A DNA stretch of 64,000 nucleotides from Streptomyces sp. NRRL S-244 (GTDB taxonomy: Bacteria > Actinomycetota > Actinomycetes > Streptomycetales > Streptomycetaceae): NCBI RefSeq assembly GCF_000717915.1, contig NZ_JOCX01000011.1, forward strand, positions 124,001 to 188,000. Reading direction: 5' to 3'. Under the pieces are notes generated by a model, which searched no databases, was not told the origin of the DNA, and saw only the letters and a program-made list of their open reading frames with translations. The first letter of the stretch is position 1. Each line of letters begins with the position of its first letter. Both the position numbers and the translations under genes were made by a program. This document shows, one piece after another, positions 1 through 7,677 of this stretch.

Positions 1-114
1 CCGAATTGCCTCCCTCCCGCCCGACTTGGAGGCACAGGCTCCGTCGTAGGGTGAGCTTCACGCCACCGGGCATGCATCCGGTGTCGAAGCAGACGGCGAG
101 GAGTTGATCCGGTC

Positions 115-420
115 ATGCAGTGTCCGAAGTGTCACGCGATGATGCACACCTACAACCGCAACGGTGTCCAGATCGAGCAGTGCAGCAACTGCCGCGGCAT
201 CTTCCTGGACTACGGCGAGCTGGAGGCGCTGACCCGCCTGGAGTCCCAGTACACCGGCGGCCAGTACGGCCAGGTCCCGCCGCCGGCCGCGCCCCCGGCC
301 CCCTACCCGGCCGCGCACGCCCCCGCCCCGGCCTGGGGCGCCCCGCACCACGGCGGCCACGGCCACGGTCACCACGGCCACCACAAGGGCGGCTTCGGCC
401 GGATGCTCTTCTCCTCCTGA
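115..420 (+). CDS. TFIIB-type zinc-ribbon protein
   Basis: Small protein of 101 residues. The N-terminus carries two CxxC knuckles (C3/C6 and C23/C26) followed by a GIFLDYGELEAL segment, the usual signature of the zf-TFIIB family (zinc ribbon, function poorly known). The middle is proline/alanine-rich and the tail (about residues 79-93) is very rich in histidine and glycine, which could bind metal. The ATG at 115 follows a GAGGAG ribosome site. It converges on the tRNA operon across a shared terminator. A weak promoter pair, TTGGAG at 26 and TAGGGT at 47, lies upstream with a short 15-base spacer. The family call is firm; cellular role unknown. Confidence 0.88.
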   Translation: MQCPKCHAMMHTYNRNGVQIEQCSNCRGIFLDYGELEALTRLESQYTGGQYGQVPPPAAPPAPYPAAHAPAPAWGAPHHGGHGHGHHGHHKGGFGRMLFSS

Positions 421-471
421 GGCCCCGGGCTCCGGGCTCTGGGCCCCGGGCTCCGGGCCCGCCACAACGCA

Positions 472-503
472 GAAGCCCCGGCCGTCGAAACGGCCGGGGC
501 TTC
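472..503. terminator. bidirectional hairpin terminator
   Basis: Perfect 14-bp GC-rich stem closed by a CGAA tetraloop. It lies between the zinc-ribbon gene (plus strand) and the 3' end of the minus-strand tRNA operon, so it can end both transcripts. Confidence 0.75.
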
Positions 504-512
504 CGGAGGTGG

Positions 513-584
513 TGCGCGATACTGGGATTGAACCAGTGACCTCTTCCGTGTCAGGGAAGCGCTCTCCCGCTGAGCTAATCGCGC
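513..584 (-). tRNA. tRNA-Val (GAC)
   Basis: A 72-nt cloverleaf reads on the minus strand: GCGCGAT acceptor arm, GCTC/GAGC D stem, CTTCC-CTGACAC-GGAAG anticodon arm with anticodon GAC, and an ACTGG/CCAGT T stem. CCA is not encoded. Last of five tRNAs in this operon, and identical to the copy at 634-705. Confidence 0.95.
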
Positions 585-633
585 GGGACTACGGTGCGAA
601 ACCGCAGATGAAGCAGGTGATGCCTGTACTGCG

Positions 634-705
634 TGCGCGATACTGGGATTGAACCAGTGACCTCTTCCGTGTCAGGGAAGCGCTCTCCCGCTGAGCTAAT
701 CGCGC
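634..705 (-). tRNA. tRNA-Val (GAC), second copy
   Basis: 72-nt cloverleaf identical in sequence to the copy at 513-584, anticodon GAC, no encoded CCA. The two copies are separated by 49 bases. Confidence 0.95.
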
Positions 706-724
706 GGGGATCCTTGCGGATCAG

Positions 725-796
725 TGGACGATACTGGGATTGAACCAGTGACCTCTTCCGTGTCAGGGAAGCGCTCTCCCGCTGAGCTAATCGTCC
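725..796 (-). tRNA. tRNA-Val (GAC), third copy
   Basis: Same body as the other two tRNA-Val(GAC) genes but with a different acceptor stem (GGACGAT paired with ATCGTCC) that still pairs fully. Anticodon GAC. It sits only 4 bases from the tRNA-Cys gene. Confidence 0.95.
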
Positions 797-800
797 TTGG

Positions 801-871
801 AGGTGGAGACGGGATTTGAACCCGTGTAGACGGCTTTGCAGGCCGTTGCCTCGCCTCTCGGCCACTCCACC
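801..871 (-). tRNA. tRNA-Cys (GCA)
   Basis: 71-nt cloverleaf: GGTGGAG acceptor arm pairing with CTCCACC, anticodon loop CTGCAAA with anticodon GCA, T arm ACGGG/CCCGT. Unlike its neighbours the genome continues with CCA (798-800) after the discriminator base. Confidence 0.95.
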
Positions 872-911
872 ATGGAGCTGGCAGGGGTTCTCGGGAAGAT
901 CCCCCACTTCG

Positions 912-984
<73 letters not shown>

Positions 985-1039
985 AGGTCACCGTGTTCGC
1001 TCCGGGGTTTTCCCCCTTCGCTCCCTGGCGACGTGTTGA

Positions 1040-1067
1040 ACTCTAGCGGATTCCCGGGCCAGCTCAA
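1040..1067 (-). promoter_or_regulatory. housekeeping-type promoter of the tRNA operon
   Basis: On the minus strand TTGAGC (1062-1067) and TAGAGT (1040-1045) are spaced by 16 bases, resembling a principal-sigma (HrdB) promoter. It lies about 55 bases upstream of tRNA-Gly and reads into the Gly-Cys-Val-Val-Val cluster. Confidence 0.55.
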
Positions 1068-1164
1068 AAACGCGTTTCCGCAGCGTGCTGCCGCTCGATC
1101 ACCACCGGTCACCCGGCGGTCACCTCACCGGCGCCGCGGCGTCACCGGTCATAGACTCGCAGCC

Positions 1165-2220
1165 GTGCACGACCTGCTTCCCCTGGCCCGCTTCGGCGGC
1201 CTCCTCGCGACCGACCTCCGAGACGTCACCAGCGACCCCTCCGCCCTCGACTCGACGGGCTTCTGGGCGGTCGCCGCCGACTTCGAGGGACGCCTGGTCT
1301 GCGCCCGCTTCGGCGACATACGCCCCGACCCCGTCCCGGCGCCCGTCCCGGGGGCCTGGCGCGGCCCCGCCGCGGACCAGTGGTCCTCCTCCCTCGACCG
1401 CGCGGCCTACACGGCCGGAGTACGCCGCATCCGCGAATACATCGCCGCCGGCGAGGTCTACCAGGCCAACCTCTGCCGCGTGATGTCCGCGCCGCTGCCC
1501 GACCCGGACCGCGCCGACGTCGACGCCCTCACGGCCCTGCTCGCCCGCGGCAACCCCGCCCCGTACGCAGGAACGATTCGGCTGCCGGCCCACGGCGTCG
1601 AGATCGCCACCGCGTCCCCCGAGCTGTACCTGCGCCGGGTCGGCCGCCACGTGGAGTCCGGCCCCATCAAGGGCACCGGCCGCACCGCCGCCGACCTCCT
1701 GCCCAAGGACCACGCCGAGAACGTCATGATCGTGGACCTCGTACGCAACGACCTCGGCCGGGTCTGCGCCACCGGCTCCGTCTCCGTCCCCGAGCTGTGC
1801 GCCGTCGAGGAGCACCCGGGCCTGGTCCACCTCGTCTCCACCGTCAGCGGCGAACTCGCCGAGGGCGCGGGCTGGCCCGAGCTGCTCGCCGCCACCTTCC
1901 CGCCCGGCTCCGTCACCGGCGCCCCGAAGTCCTCCGCGCTGCGGATCATCGAGGCCCTGGAGACCGCCCCCCGCGGCCCCTACTGCGGGGGCATCGGCTG
2001 GGTCGACGCCGACCGCGGCACCGCCGAGCTCGCCGTCGGCATCCGCACCTTCTGGATCGACCGCCGGCGCCCGGGCGGCCCGAGCCTGCTCTTCGGCACC
2101 GGCGCCGGCATCACCTGGGGCTCCGACCCCGATCGCGAATGGGCCGAGACGGAGCTGAAGGCAGCCCGGTTGCTCAGGGTAGCGTCGGGAACCCATGAGG
2201 TGACCGGCACCCCTGGGTGA
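1165..2220 (+). CDS. pabB: aminodeoxychorismate synthase component I
   Basis: Chorismate-binding enzyme that, with a glutamine amidotransferase, converts chorismate to 4-amino-4-deoxychorismate for folate synthesis. The 351-residue protein contains the PIKGTGR motif whose lysine marks PabB rather than anthranilate synthase, then DLVRNDLGRV and FPPGSVTGAPK, all hallmarks of the chorismate fold. It is shorter than full-length PabB (about 450 residues) because most of the N-terminal domain is absent, as in other compact PabB forms. The GTG start at 1165 has no ribosome site but a TAGACT -10 element ends 7 bases upstream, so a leaderless transcript is likely. pabC follows after 16 bases, which supports the folate role. 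A trpE-like function is less likely. Confidence 0.9.
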   Translation: MHDLLPLARFGGLLATDLRDVTSDPSALDSTGFWAVAADFEGRLVCARFGDIRPDPVPAPVPGAWRGPAADQWSSSLDRAAYTAGVRRIREYIAAGEVYQANLCRVMSAPLPDPDRADVDALTALLARGNPAPYAGTIRLPAHGVEIATASPELYLRRVGRHVESGPIKGTGRTAADLLPKDHAENVMIVDLVRNDLGRVCATGSVSVPELCAVEEHPGLVHLVSTVSGELAEGAGWPELLAATFPPGSVTGAPKSSALRIIEALETAPRGPYCGGIGWVDADRGTAELAVGIRTFWIDRRRPGGPSLLFGTGAGITWGSDPDREWAETELKAARLLRVASGTHEVTGTPG

Positions 2221-2236
2221 GCGGAGGGATCGTACG

Positions 2237-3061
2237 GTGAGGATCTGGCTCGACGGCGCGCTGCGGGAAGCCGACAGCGCACAGGTGTCCGTCTTCGACC
2301 ACGGGCTGACCGTGGGCGACGGCGTGTTCGAGACGGTGAAGGCGGAGCGCGGCACCGCCTTCGCCCTCACCCGCCACGTGGACCGGCTGACCCGCTCGGC
2401 CCGCGGCCTCGGACTGCCCGACCCCGACCCGGACGAGGTGCGCCGGGCCTGCGCGGCCGTCCTTGAGGCCAATCCGCTGCCGCTCGCCCGGATGCGCATC
2501 ACGTACACGGGCGGCGTGTCCCCGCTCGGCTCCGACCGCGGCGACGCCGCCCCCACCCTCGTGGTGGCCGTGGCCGAGGAGAACCGCCGGCCGGACACCA
2601 CCGCCGTGATCACGGTGCCCTGGGTCCGCAACGAGCGATCCGCCGTGGCCGGCCTGAAGACCACCTCGTACGCCGAGAACGTCGTCGCGCTGGCCGCCGC
2701 CCACCGGGCCGGGGCCTCCGAGGCACTGTTCGCGAACACCGTCGGGCGGCTCTGCGAGGGCACCGGCTCCAACGTGTTCGTCGTGCTGGACGGGGAGCTG
2801 TACACGCCGCCCCTCGCCTCCGGCTGCCTCGCCGGCATCACCCGGGCCCTCGTCGTGGACTGGGCCGGCGCCAAGGAGACGGACCTGCCCTTCGAGGCGC
2901 TGGAGCAGGCCGAGGAGATCTTCCTGACCTCCACGCTGCGCGATGTGCAGGCCGTCCACCGGGTCGACGGGCGGACCGTGGCCGCGGCCGTGCCGGGGCC
3001 CGTCACGGCCGAGGCGATGCGGATCTTCGACGCGCACGCCGGCGCGGACCTGGACCCCTGA
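2237..3061 (+). CDS. pabC: aminodeoxychorismate lyase (class IV aminotransferase fold)
   Basis: PLP enzyme of 274 residues. It is expected to cleave aminodeoxychorismate to p-aminobenzoate and pyruvate. Fold-type IV signatures are visible: N-terminal IWLDG and FDHGLTVGDGVFET, the PLP lysine in GLKTTSYAEN (K141), and the late EIFLTSTLRDV and GPVT segments. GTG start at 2237. It lies 16 bases after pabB, so the pair acts in consecutive steps. Branched-chain or D-amino-acid aminotransferases share the fold; context decides the call. Confidence 0.88.
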   Translation: MRIWLDGALREADSAQVSVFDHGLTVGDGVFETVKAERGTAFALTRHVDRLTRSARGLGLPDPDPDEVRRACAAVLEANPLPLARMRITYTGGVSPLGSDRGDAAPTLVVAVAEENRRPDTTAVITVPWVRNERSAVAGLKTTSYAENVVALAAAHRAGASEALFANTVGRLCEGTGSNVFVVLDGELYTPPLASGCLAGITRALVVDWAGAKETDLPFEALEQAEEIFLTSTLRDVQAVHRVDGRTVAAAVPGPVTAEAMRIFDAHAGADLDP

Positions 3062-3191
3062 TCCGGGTGCCCGGTGCGACGGGCGGGACGGGCGGGACGG
3101 GTGTAACGGGTGGGACCGGGAAAGGGGCACCGCCCGAACCGCCCGTTTAATGGCTGTCGCAGGGGGCCGCAGGGCGGGTAGAACTCGATTG

Positions 3192-4016
3192 ATGACCACC
3201 ACCCTGCGGCCGAGCGGGCCGCTTCAGCAGAGCAGCGGGGGCGCGCGGTCGCGCCCGTACGAGATCCGGGTCAACAGCAGGCGCGTCGGCGCGCTGCTGA
3301 TCGCCTGCGACACGCCCTTCGGGCCGGCCGTCGGCGAGATCCGGGATCTCGCCGTCGACGAGCCCGACCGGCGGCGCGGCCGCGCCACGGTCGGGGCGCT
3401 CGCCGCCGAGGAGGTGCTGCGCGGCTGGGGCTGCCGCCGCGTCCGGGTCTCCGTGCCCGCGCAGTCGCCGGGCGGCCTGCGGATGGCGCAGGCGCTCGGG
3501 TACGCCGAGTACAGCCGCATCATGGCCAAGGACCTCCCGGCGGAGCCGCCCGAGCTCCGCGCGGGGGTCGTCGGCCGGCCCATGACGGAGGCCGAGTACG
3601 AGGTCTGGCTCGTCGCGGCGGTCGAGGGCTACGCCGCCGACTGGACCACCCGCGGCATGCCGGAGGAGGCCGCGCGGGCGAAGGCGGTGGCCGACCACGA
3701 ACAGGCGCTGCCCCGCGGACTGGCCACCGAGGGCACCACCCTGTCCGTCCTGGAGGCGGACGGTGTCCCCGTCGGCCACGTGTGGGCGGCGCCGAACGGG
3801 GAGGGCGCGTACGTCTTCGACGTCGCCGTCGCCGAGGAGCACCGCGGCCGGGGCCACGGGCGCGACCTGATGCTCCTCGCCGAACGCGCGGCCCTCGCCG
3901 GGGGCCACCGCGTCCTCGGGCTCCAGGTCTTCGCGGGCAACACCCCGGCCCTGCGGCTGTACGAGTCCCTCGGCTACCGGACGACGGCCGTCAACTACGC
4001 CAAGGACCTGCTCTAG
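3192..4016 (+). CDS. tandem GNAT-domain N-acetyltransferase
   Basis: Protein of 274 residues with two GNAT-like halves. The first (about residues 20-115) has EIRDLAVDEPDRRRGRATVG, a degenerate acetyl-CoA loop, and QALGY. The second (about 130-270) has FDVAVAEEHRGRGHGRDLM, a good R/Q-x-x-G-x-G/A loop, and LRLYESLGYR. Such two-domain proteins usually keep one active half, probably the C-terminal one. The ATG at 3192 lacks a clear ribosome site; TAGAAC lies about 10 bases upstream, so it may be leaderless. Its stop overlaps the stop of the convergent DsbA-like gene. Substrate unknown. Confidence 0.85.
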   Translation: MTTTLRPSGPLQQSSGGARSRPYEIRVNSRRVGALLIACDTPFGPAVGEIRDLAVDEPDRRRGRATVGALAAEEVLRGWGCRRVRVSVPAQSPGGLRMAQALGYAEYSRIMAKDLPAEPPELRAGVVGRPMTEAEYEVWLVAAVEGYAADWTTRGMPEEAARAKAVADHEQALPRGLATEGTTLSVLEADGVPVGHVWAAPNGEGAYVFDVAVAEEHRGRGHGRDLMLLAERAALAGGHRVLGLQVFAGNTPALRLYESLGYRTTAVNYAKDLL

Positions 4017-4513
4017 GCGTTGTCGGCCAGCAGGCGGTCCGCGATCTCCTCGATGCGGGCGCGCAGGCCCTCCTGGCTCTTGCCGCCGTCGAGGCGCTCG
4101 CCGTCGATGACGTACGTCGGGGTGCCGGTCACGCCGATCGCCTTGCCCTCGGCCTGGTCGGCGTCGACGATCAGGATGTGCCTGCCGTCGATCAGTGCGG
4201 TGTCGAACTCCTCGGCGTCGAGGCCGAGTTCACGCGCCGCGTCCAGCAGTACGGCCTCGCCGCGCTCGCCGAGCTCCGCGGTGCGGGCCAGTACGGCCTC
4301 CACGTACGGCCACGCCGCCCCCTGCTCCGCGGCCTCCTCGGCGGCCTGCGCCGCGGCGAAGGCGTGCTTGTGCTTCTCCAGCGGGAAGTGGCGCAGCCGG
4401 ATGTCCAGCCGGTCGCCGTAGCGGGCCCGCAGGGCGCGTACGTCGTCCAGGGCGCGGTGGCAGTCCGGGCACTGGAGTTCGCACCAGACGTCGAGGATCA
4501 CGGAATCGGTCAT
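4013..4513 (-). CDS. DsbA-family thioredoxin-fold protein
   Basis: A 166-residue thioredoxin-fold protein with an active-site CPDC (C15-C18), an extra Cys at 11, a helical insert (about 45-115) and the cis-proline loop GTPTY near residue 132. This is the FrnE/2-hydroxychromene-isomerase branch of the DsbA family. There is no signal peptide, so it is probably cytoplasmic and acts in thiol redox chemistry. The ATG at 4513 was chosen because the TDSVILDVWCELQC start matches the first beta strand; upstream codons give only low-complexity sequence. Last codon overlaps the convergent acetyltransferase gene. Partner unknown. Confidence 0.85.
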   Translation of the reverse strand: MTDSVILDVWCELQCPDCHRALDDVRALRARYGDRLDIRLRHFPLEKHKHAFAAAQAAEEAAEQGAAWPYVEAVLARTAELGERGEAVLLDAARELGLDAEEFDTALIDGRHILIVDADQAEGKAIGVTGTPTYVIDGERLDGGKSQEGLRARIEEIADRLLADNA

Positions 4514-4581
4514 GGGCCCAGTGTCCCAGCCGCCGGGCGCGGTCACCGAAACGCACCCCTGCCACGCCCCTGCGGTGCCCT

Positions 4582-4617
4582 TGCCGCACCCCCTGCCGCA
4601 CCCCCTCACGCACCCCC
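4582..4617. repeat. three 12-bp tandem units
   Basis: Three direct copies of a 12-base unit (TGCCGCACCCCC, third copy TCACGCACCCCC). They sit 68-104 bases upstream of the DsbA-like gene start, between two divergent genes. They may mark a regulatory element or simple replication slippage. Confidence 0.6.
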
Positions 4618-4740
4618 TGAGGAGGAGGCGCGACCCCGAGATCTCCCGGAGATCGGTGCGGGATCCGCTCGGGCCGTGGCCGCTGCGGTGGTGCCCGGTG
4701 CAGGATGGAAGGGACAGATCGCCCATCCCTGGAGGACCGC

Positions 4741-5211
4741 ATGCTGGCCGAGACCATATGTTCCGCGGTATCCGCGGCGGGCCTGGGCATCGCCGCGGTG
4801 ACCGCGTACCGCAAGCGCTTCCTCGCGGCCACGCGGATCGCGGCGTACGCGCTGGTGCCGGTCGCCCTGGTGCTGACGGGCTTCGTGGAGTGGGTGTCCG
4901 GGATGGTCTTCAAGCCGACCGTCTGGGTGGGCTTCGGGCTGCTCGGGCTCTCCTGGGTGCTGTTCATGACCACCCGCGCCATCGAGCGGCGCGGGCTCGG
5001 CGCGGCGGAGAAGCCCGCCAAGGCGGCCGAGCCGTCGAAGGCCGCGAAGGCGGCCAAGGGGAGCCCCGGGCAGGAGGCCGTGGCCCCGGCCGCGTCCGCC
5101 CCCTCGCCGGGGCAGGGTGCCCGTCCGCAGCCGGCGTCCCGCCAGGCCCCCGCCGCTCCTGCGGACGACTTCTCCGACATCGAAGCGATTCTGAAGAAGC
5201 ACGGAATCTGA
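4741..5211 (+). CDS. small membrane protein with conserved acidic tail
   Basis: Hypothetical protein of 156 residues. Three hydrophobic segments lie in the first 85 residues (about 5-20, 35-55 and 60-80), followed by an Ala/Lys/Pro-rich linker and a distinct end, DDFSDIEAILKKHGI, that looks like a short interaction helix. A GGAGG ribosome site sits 5 bases before the ATG. No enzymatic motif is visible. It faces the DsbA-like gene divergently. Function unknown. Confidence 0.8.
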   Translation: MLAETICSAVSAAGLGIAAVTAYRKRFLAATRIAAYALVPVALVLTGFVEWVSGMVFKPTVWVGFGLLGLSWVLFMTTRAIERRGLGAAEKPAKAAEPSKAAKAAKGSPGQEAVAPAASAPSPGQGARPQPASRQAPAAPADDFSDIEAILKKHGI

Positions 5212-5286
5212 GGCCGGGCGCGGTATCGCCGCGGGCCTGACAAGAAGGGGTGAACTCCCGCGTAAAGGCTGGCGTGTTGGGGGCTG

Positions 5287-5499
5287 ATGAGGCGCGCCCT
5301 GCGCGATCATCGCCCCGACATGCTCGACACATCGCAGGGCGACCCGCCGGTTCCCGCACCGGCCCCGGTCCCCGCCCCCGTCGCCGACGAGCCGCGAGGC
5401 TGCCTCTTCGCGCTCTCCCAGCCGCCCCTGATGATCTTCCTAGGGGTGATCGGCACCCTGTTGCTGCTGGCCGCCGTCCATGACCTCTTCCTGCTGTGA
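5287..5499 (+). CDS. small single-span membrane protein
   Basis: Peptide of 70 residues: a proline-rich N-terminal half and one strong hydrophobic segment near the C-terminus (LMIFLGVIGTLLLLAAV). The ATG at 5287 follows a TTGGGGG stretch that can serve as ribosome site; an in-frame ATG at 5320 would remove 11 residues and is an alternative. No homologous family recognised. Its 3' end faces the CGNR gene across 42 bases. Confidence 0.6.
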   Translation: MRRALRDHRPDMLDTSQGDPPVPAPAPVPAPVADEPRGCLFALSQPPLMIFLGVIGTLLLLAAVHDLFLL

Positions 5500-5541
5500 G
5501 CCCCGCCAAGCCTCGCGCTGGGTGTCCTGCCGGGCGTCCCG

Positions 5542-6132
5542 CTACGCGTCCTGCTGGGCGTCCGGCTCCGAAGGGCCGGCGTCGGCCTCCTTGCGCCGGG
5601 CCCGGTACGCCGCCACGTGCAGCCGGTTCCCGCAGGTCCGGCTGTCGCAGTAGCGCCGCGAGCGGTTCCGGGACAGGTCCACGAAGGCCCGCCGGCAGTC
5701 GGGGGCCTCGCAGCGGCGCAGCCGCTCCTGCTCGCCGGAAACCACGATGAAGGCCAGCGCCATGCCGCCGTCGGCCGCGAGGTGGTCGCCCAGCGAGGCG
5801 CCCGGCGCGAAGTAGTGGACGTGCCAGTCGTAGCCGTCGTGGTCGGTCAGCTGCGGGGTGGTGCCGGCGGTCGCCACCAGCTCGTTGATGAGCCCGGCCG
5901 CGATCCGCGGATTGGGCGCACCGAAGACCTGGGCGAACTTGCCGCGGACCGTCCGTACGCCGGAGAGGTCGCGGGCGCCGAGCTCGCCGATGTCGCTGAT
6001 CTTGTACTCGCGCACGAATTCGCGCAGTGAGCCGACGTCCGCCAGTCCGTCGGGCTGGTCCGCCTCGGCCGCGGTGTTCACCAGCGCGACGACGACGTCG
6101 AGCGCGCGACGGGTGTCGTGGGGAATCTGCAC
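5542..6132 (-). CDS. CGNR zinc-finger transcriptional regulator
   Basis: Protein of 196 residues with the two-part architecture of the ABATE/CGNR family. An alpha-helical stress-antagonist-like N-terminal region (about 1-130) is followed by a C-terminal zinc finger, CEAPDCRRAFVDLSRNRSRR, YCDSRTCGNR, with the diagnostic CGNR and four cysteines. Such proteins are presumed DNA-binding regulators. The start is a GTG at 6132. No target can be inferred. Confidence 0.87.
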   Translation of the reverse strand: MQIPHDTRRALDVVVALVNTAAEADQPDGLADVGSLREFVREYKISDIGELGARDLSGVRTVRGKFAQVFGAPNPRIAAGLINELVATAGTTPQLTDHDGYDWHVHYFAPGASLGDHLAADGGMALAFIVVSGEQERLRRCEAPDCRRAFVDLSRNRSRRYCDSRTCGNRLHVAAYRARRKEADAGPSEPDAQQDA

Positions 6133-6421
6133 GGGGGTCGCTCCCTGGGGGCCGGGCCTGCGGCGACGGGCCAGTGCCGCCGCTGGGGGCCGACTCTAGC
6201 CGTGCCCGGGCGGAACCGGGAGGGACCCCCGTGACGGACGCGTCACCAGCGGCAACGCGGACCGCGCCACGCACACCGGCGCCGCCCTCGCGGACGGCTT
6301 CCGCAAGAACAGCGCCGGCACTGCCGTATGAGGTTTTCGTCCAGCCCGCACCGTCGCCCCGAGTCGGACGGTGCGGAGTGGCCCCCGGCGCGTGCCGGGA
6401 GGTGCTCCCTGAGGGCCTGGC
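6133..6421. other. 289-bp intergenic region with possible transporter relic and hairpin
   Basis: No intact gene. On the plus strand about 6232-6330 reads without a start as VTSGNADRATHTGAALADGF and on to a stop, which resembles the C-terminal end of MFS drug transporters and may be a relic. A 10-bp stem with an 11-base loop at 6346-6376 lies downstream of ssgB and may terminate it. Confidence 0.35.
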
Positions 6422-6835
6422 TCAGCTTTCGGCCAGGATGTGGGAGAGCTCCTTGTCGAGGTCGAAGTGCCGGTGTTCGGTCCCGGGTGGAACCGCGGCG
6501 TCCGTCCGCTTGAGGAACGATTCGAGTGCGCGGGCGGGTGCTTCGAGCAGTGCTTCTCCCTCCGGTGAGCTCAGGGCGATGCAGACGACGCCCTGACCGT
6601 GGCTGCGGGACGGCCAGACGCGGACGTCTCCGGTTCCGGTGGGCCGGTGGAGGCCCTCAGCGAGGAGGTCTCGGGCGAAAACCCACTCGACCGTCTCCTC
6701 GGCGCCGGTGTGGAAGGTGGCGTGCACGGCGTAGGGATCGGCCGTGTCATACCGCAGGCCCGCCGGGACAGGCAGTGAGGACTCGCTCGACACAACGAGG
6801 CGCAGGTGCAGCTCGCAGCTGACCGTGGTGTTCAT
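6422..6835 (-). CDS. ssgB: sporulation septation protein SsgB
   Basis: SsgA-like protein of 137 residues, the length of SsgB in Streptomyces. SsgB positions FtsZ at future sporulation septa, recruited by SsgA. Family landmarks are LPVPAGLRYDTADPYAVHATF, EWVFARDLLAEGL, GDVRVWPSRS and ALSSPEGEALLEAP. The ATG at 6835 follows GAAAGG. Upstream on the minus strand a GTTT 14 bases before GGTGGC loosely recalls the sigma-H-type promoter reported for ssgB in S. coelicolor (GTTT...GGGTAT), but the match is poor. Presence of this gene strongly indicates a sporulating streptomycete. Confidence 0.95.
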   Translation of the reverse strand: MNTTVSCELHLRLVVSSESSLPVPAGLRYDTADPYAVHATFHTGAEETVEWVFARDLLAEGLHRPTGTGDVRVWPSRSHGQGVVCIALSSPEGEALLEAPARALESFLKRTDAAVPPGTEHRHFDLDKELSHILAES

Positions 6836-7012
6836 AAGCGCCAGGGCCTTTCGCTCAGTGTGCGCTCGGGGATTCGCACGTCGGCGAAATCGACATGCCA
6901 CCTACGGTGCCGTTGTAAACCCCTCTGACCGTTTTGCGGACCTCTGGGTCCCTCGGACGGCGGATCCAAAGCACCATTCACGTGTGCTTCCGGCTCCGGT
7001 AGATTCGGGCTC

Positions 7013-7495
7013 ATGAATACGGGGAGTGACCGCGGGACCCAAGGGTCCGCAGCCGAGTCCGCAGTCGAGTCCGAGGTCGAGTCCGCAACCGACGACGCCG
7101 CTCAGCAGACCACGGAAGGAGCGCCGCACGTATCGAAGGCTCCCGCCTTCATCAAGTCGCGCCGCACCCTGCACCTCAGCTGGCAGGTCGGCGTCTTCAT
7201 CGTCGGGCTCGCCGTCATCGGCGCGGGCGTCGCCATGCTCGTCCTGCCCGGCCCCGGCTGGGTGGCGATCTTCGCGGGCCTGGCGATCTGGGCCACCGAG
7301 TTCGCCTGGGCGTCGCTCGTGCTCCGCTGGACCAAGCGCAAGGTCACCGAGGCCGCGCAGAAGGCGCTGGACCCGAAGGTCCGCCGCCGCAACATCATCC
7401 TGACCAGCGTCGGACTCGTGATCGCGGGCGCGCTGATCGGCTTCTACCTGTGGAAGTACGGGCTCACGATGCCCTGGGACCTCAAGGACCAGTGA
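7013..7495 (+). CDS. PGPGW-family (TIGR02611-like) membrane protein
   Basis: Protein of 160 residues. The N-terminal 45 residues are acidic and disordered. Then come two close hydrophobic stretches around the signature MLVLPGPGWVAIFAGLAIWA, which defines the PGPGW family, and a third segment near residue 130 (IILTSVGLVIAGALIGFYLW). Function unknown; membrane localisation is clear. TAGATT lies 11 bases before the ATG at 7013 and there is no strong ribosome site, so transcription may be leaderless or nearly so. Divergent from ssgB, sharing a 177-bp promoter region. Confidence 0.87.
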   Translation: MNTGSDRGTQGSAAESAVESEVESATDDAAQQTTEGAPHVSKAPAFIKSRRTLHLSWQVGVFIVGLAVIGAGVAMLVLPGPGWVAIFAGLAIWATEFAWASLVLRWTKRKVTEAAQKALDPKVRRRNIILTSVGLVIAGALIGFYLWKYGLTMPWDLKDQ

Positions 7496-7541
7496 TGGTC
7501 GGGAACCACCGCTGACATGGGGTAATGTTTGCGGTGCGTCC

Positions 7542-7613
7542 GGGCGATTAGCTCAGTGGGAGAGCACTTCGTTCACACCGAAGGGGTCACTGGTTCGAAC
7601 CCAGTATCGCCCA
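7542..7613 (+). tRNA. tRNA-Val (CAC)
   Basis: 72-nt cloverleaf: GGGCGAT acceptor arm, GCTC/GAGC D stem, anticodon stem CTTCG/CGAAG with anticodon CAC, T stem ACTGG/CCAGT. No encoded CCA. A TAATGT -10 element lies at 7523-7528. A near-identical copy is at 10797. Confidence 0.95.
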
Positions 7614-7619
7614 CCCGGA

Positions 7620-7658
7620 CCAAGGGCCCGGAGACTTTCACCGTCTCCGGGCCCTTGG
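7620..7658. terminator. hairpin terminator after tRNA-Val
   Basis: Perfect 16-bp GC-rich stem with a 7-base loop (TTTCACC), 7 bases after the tRNA. The convergent membrane-protein gene ends 20 bases away, so it can serve both strands. Confidence 0.85.
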
Positions 7659-7677
7659 CGTTTCCCCGCTCACGCCG

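Noticed and set aside
4013..4513. DsbA-like gene considered as redox partner of VKOR at 44731
   Set aside because: It has no signal peptide and lies 40 kb away; VKOR partners act outside the membrane.
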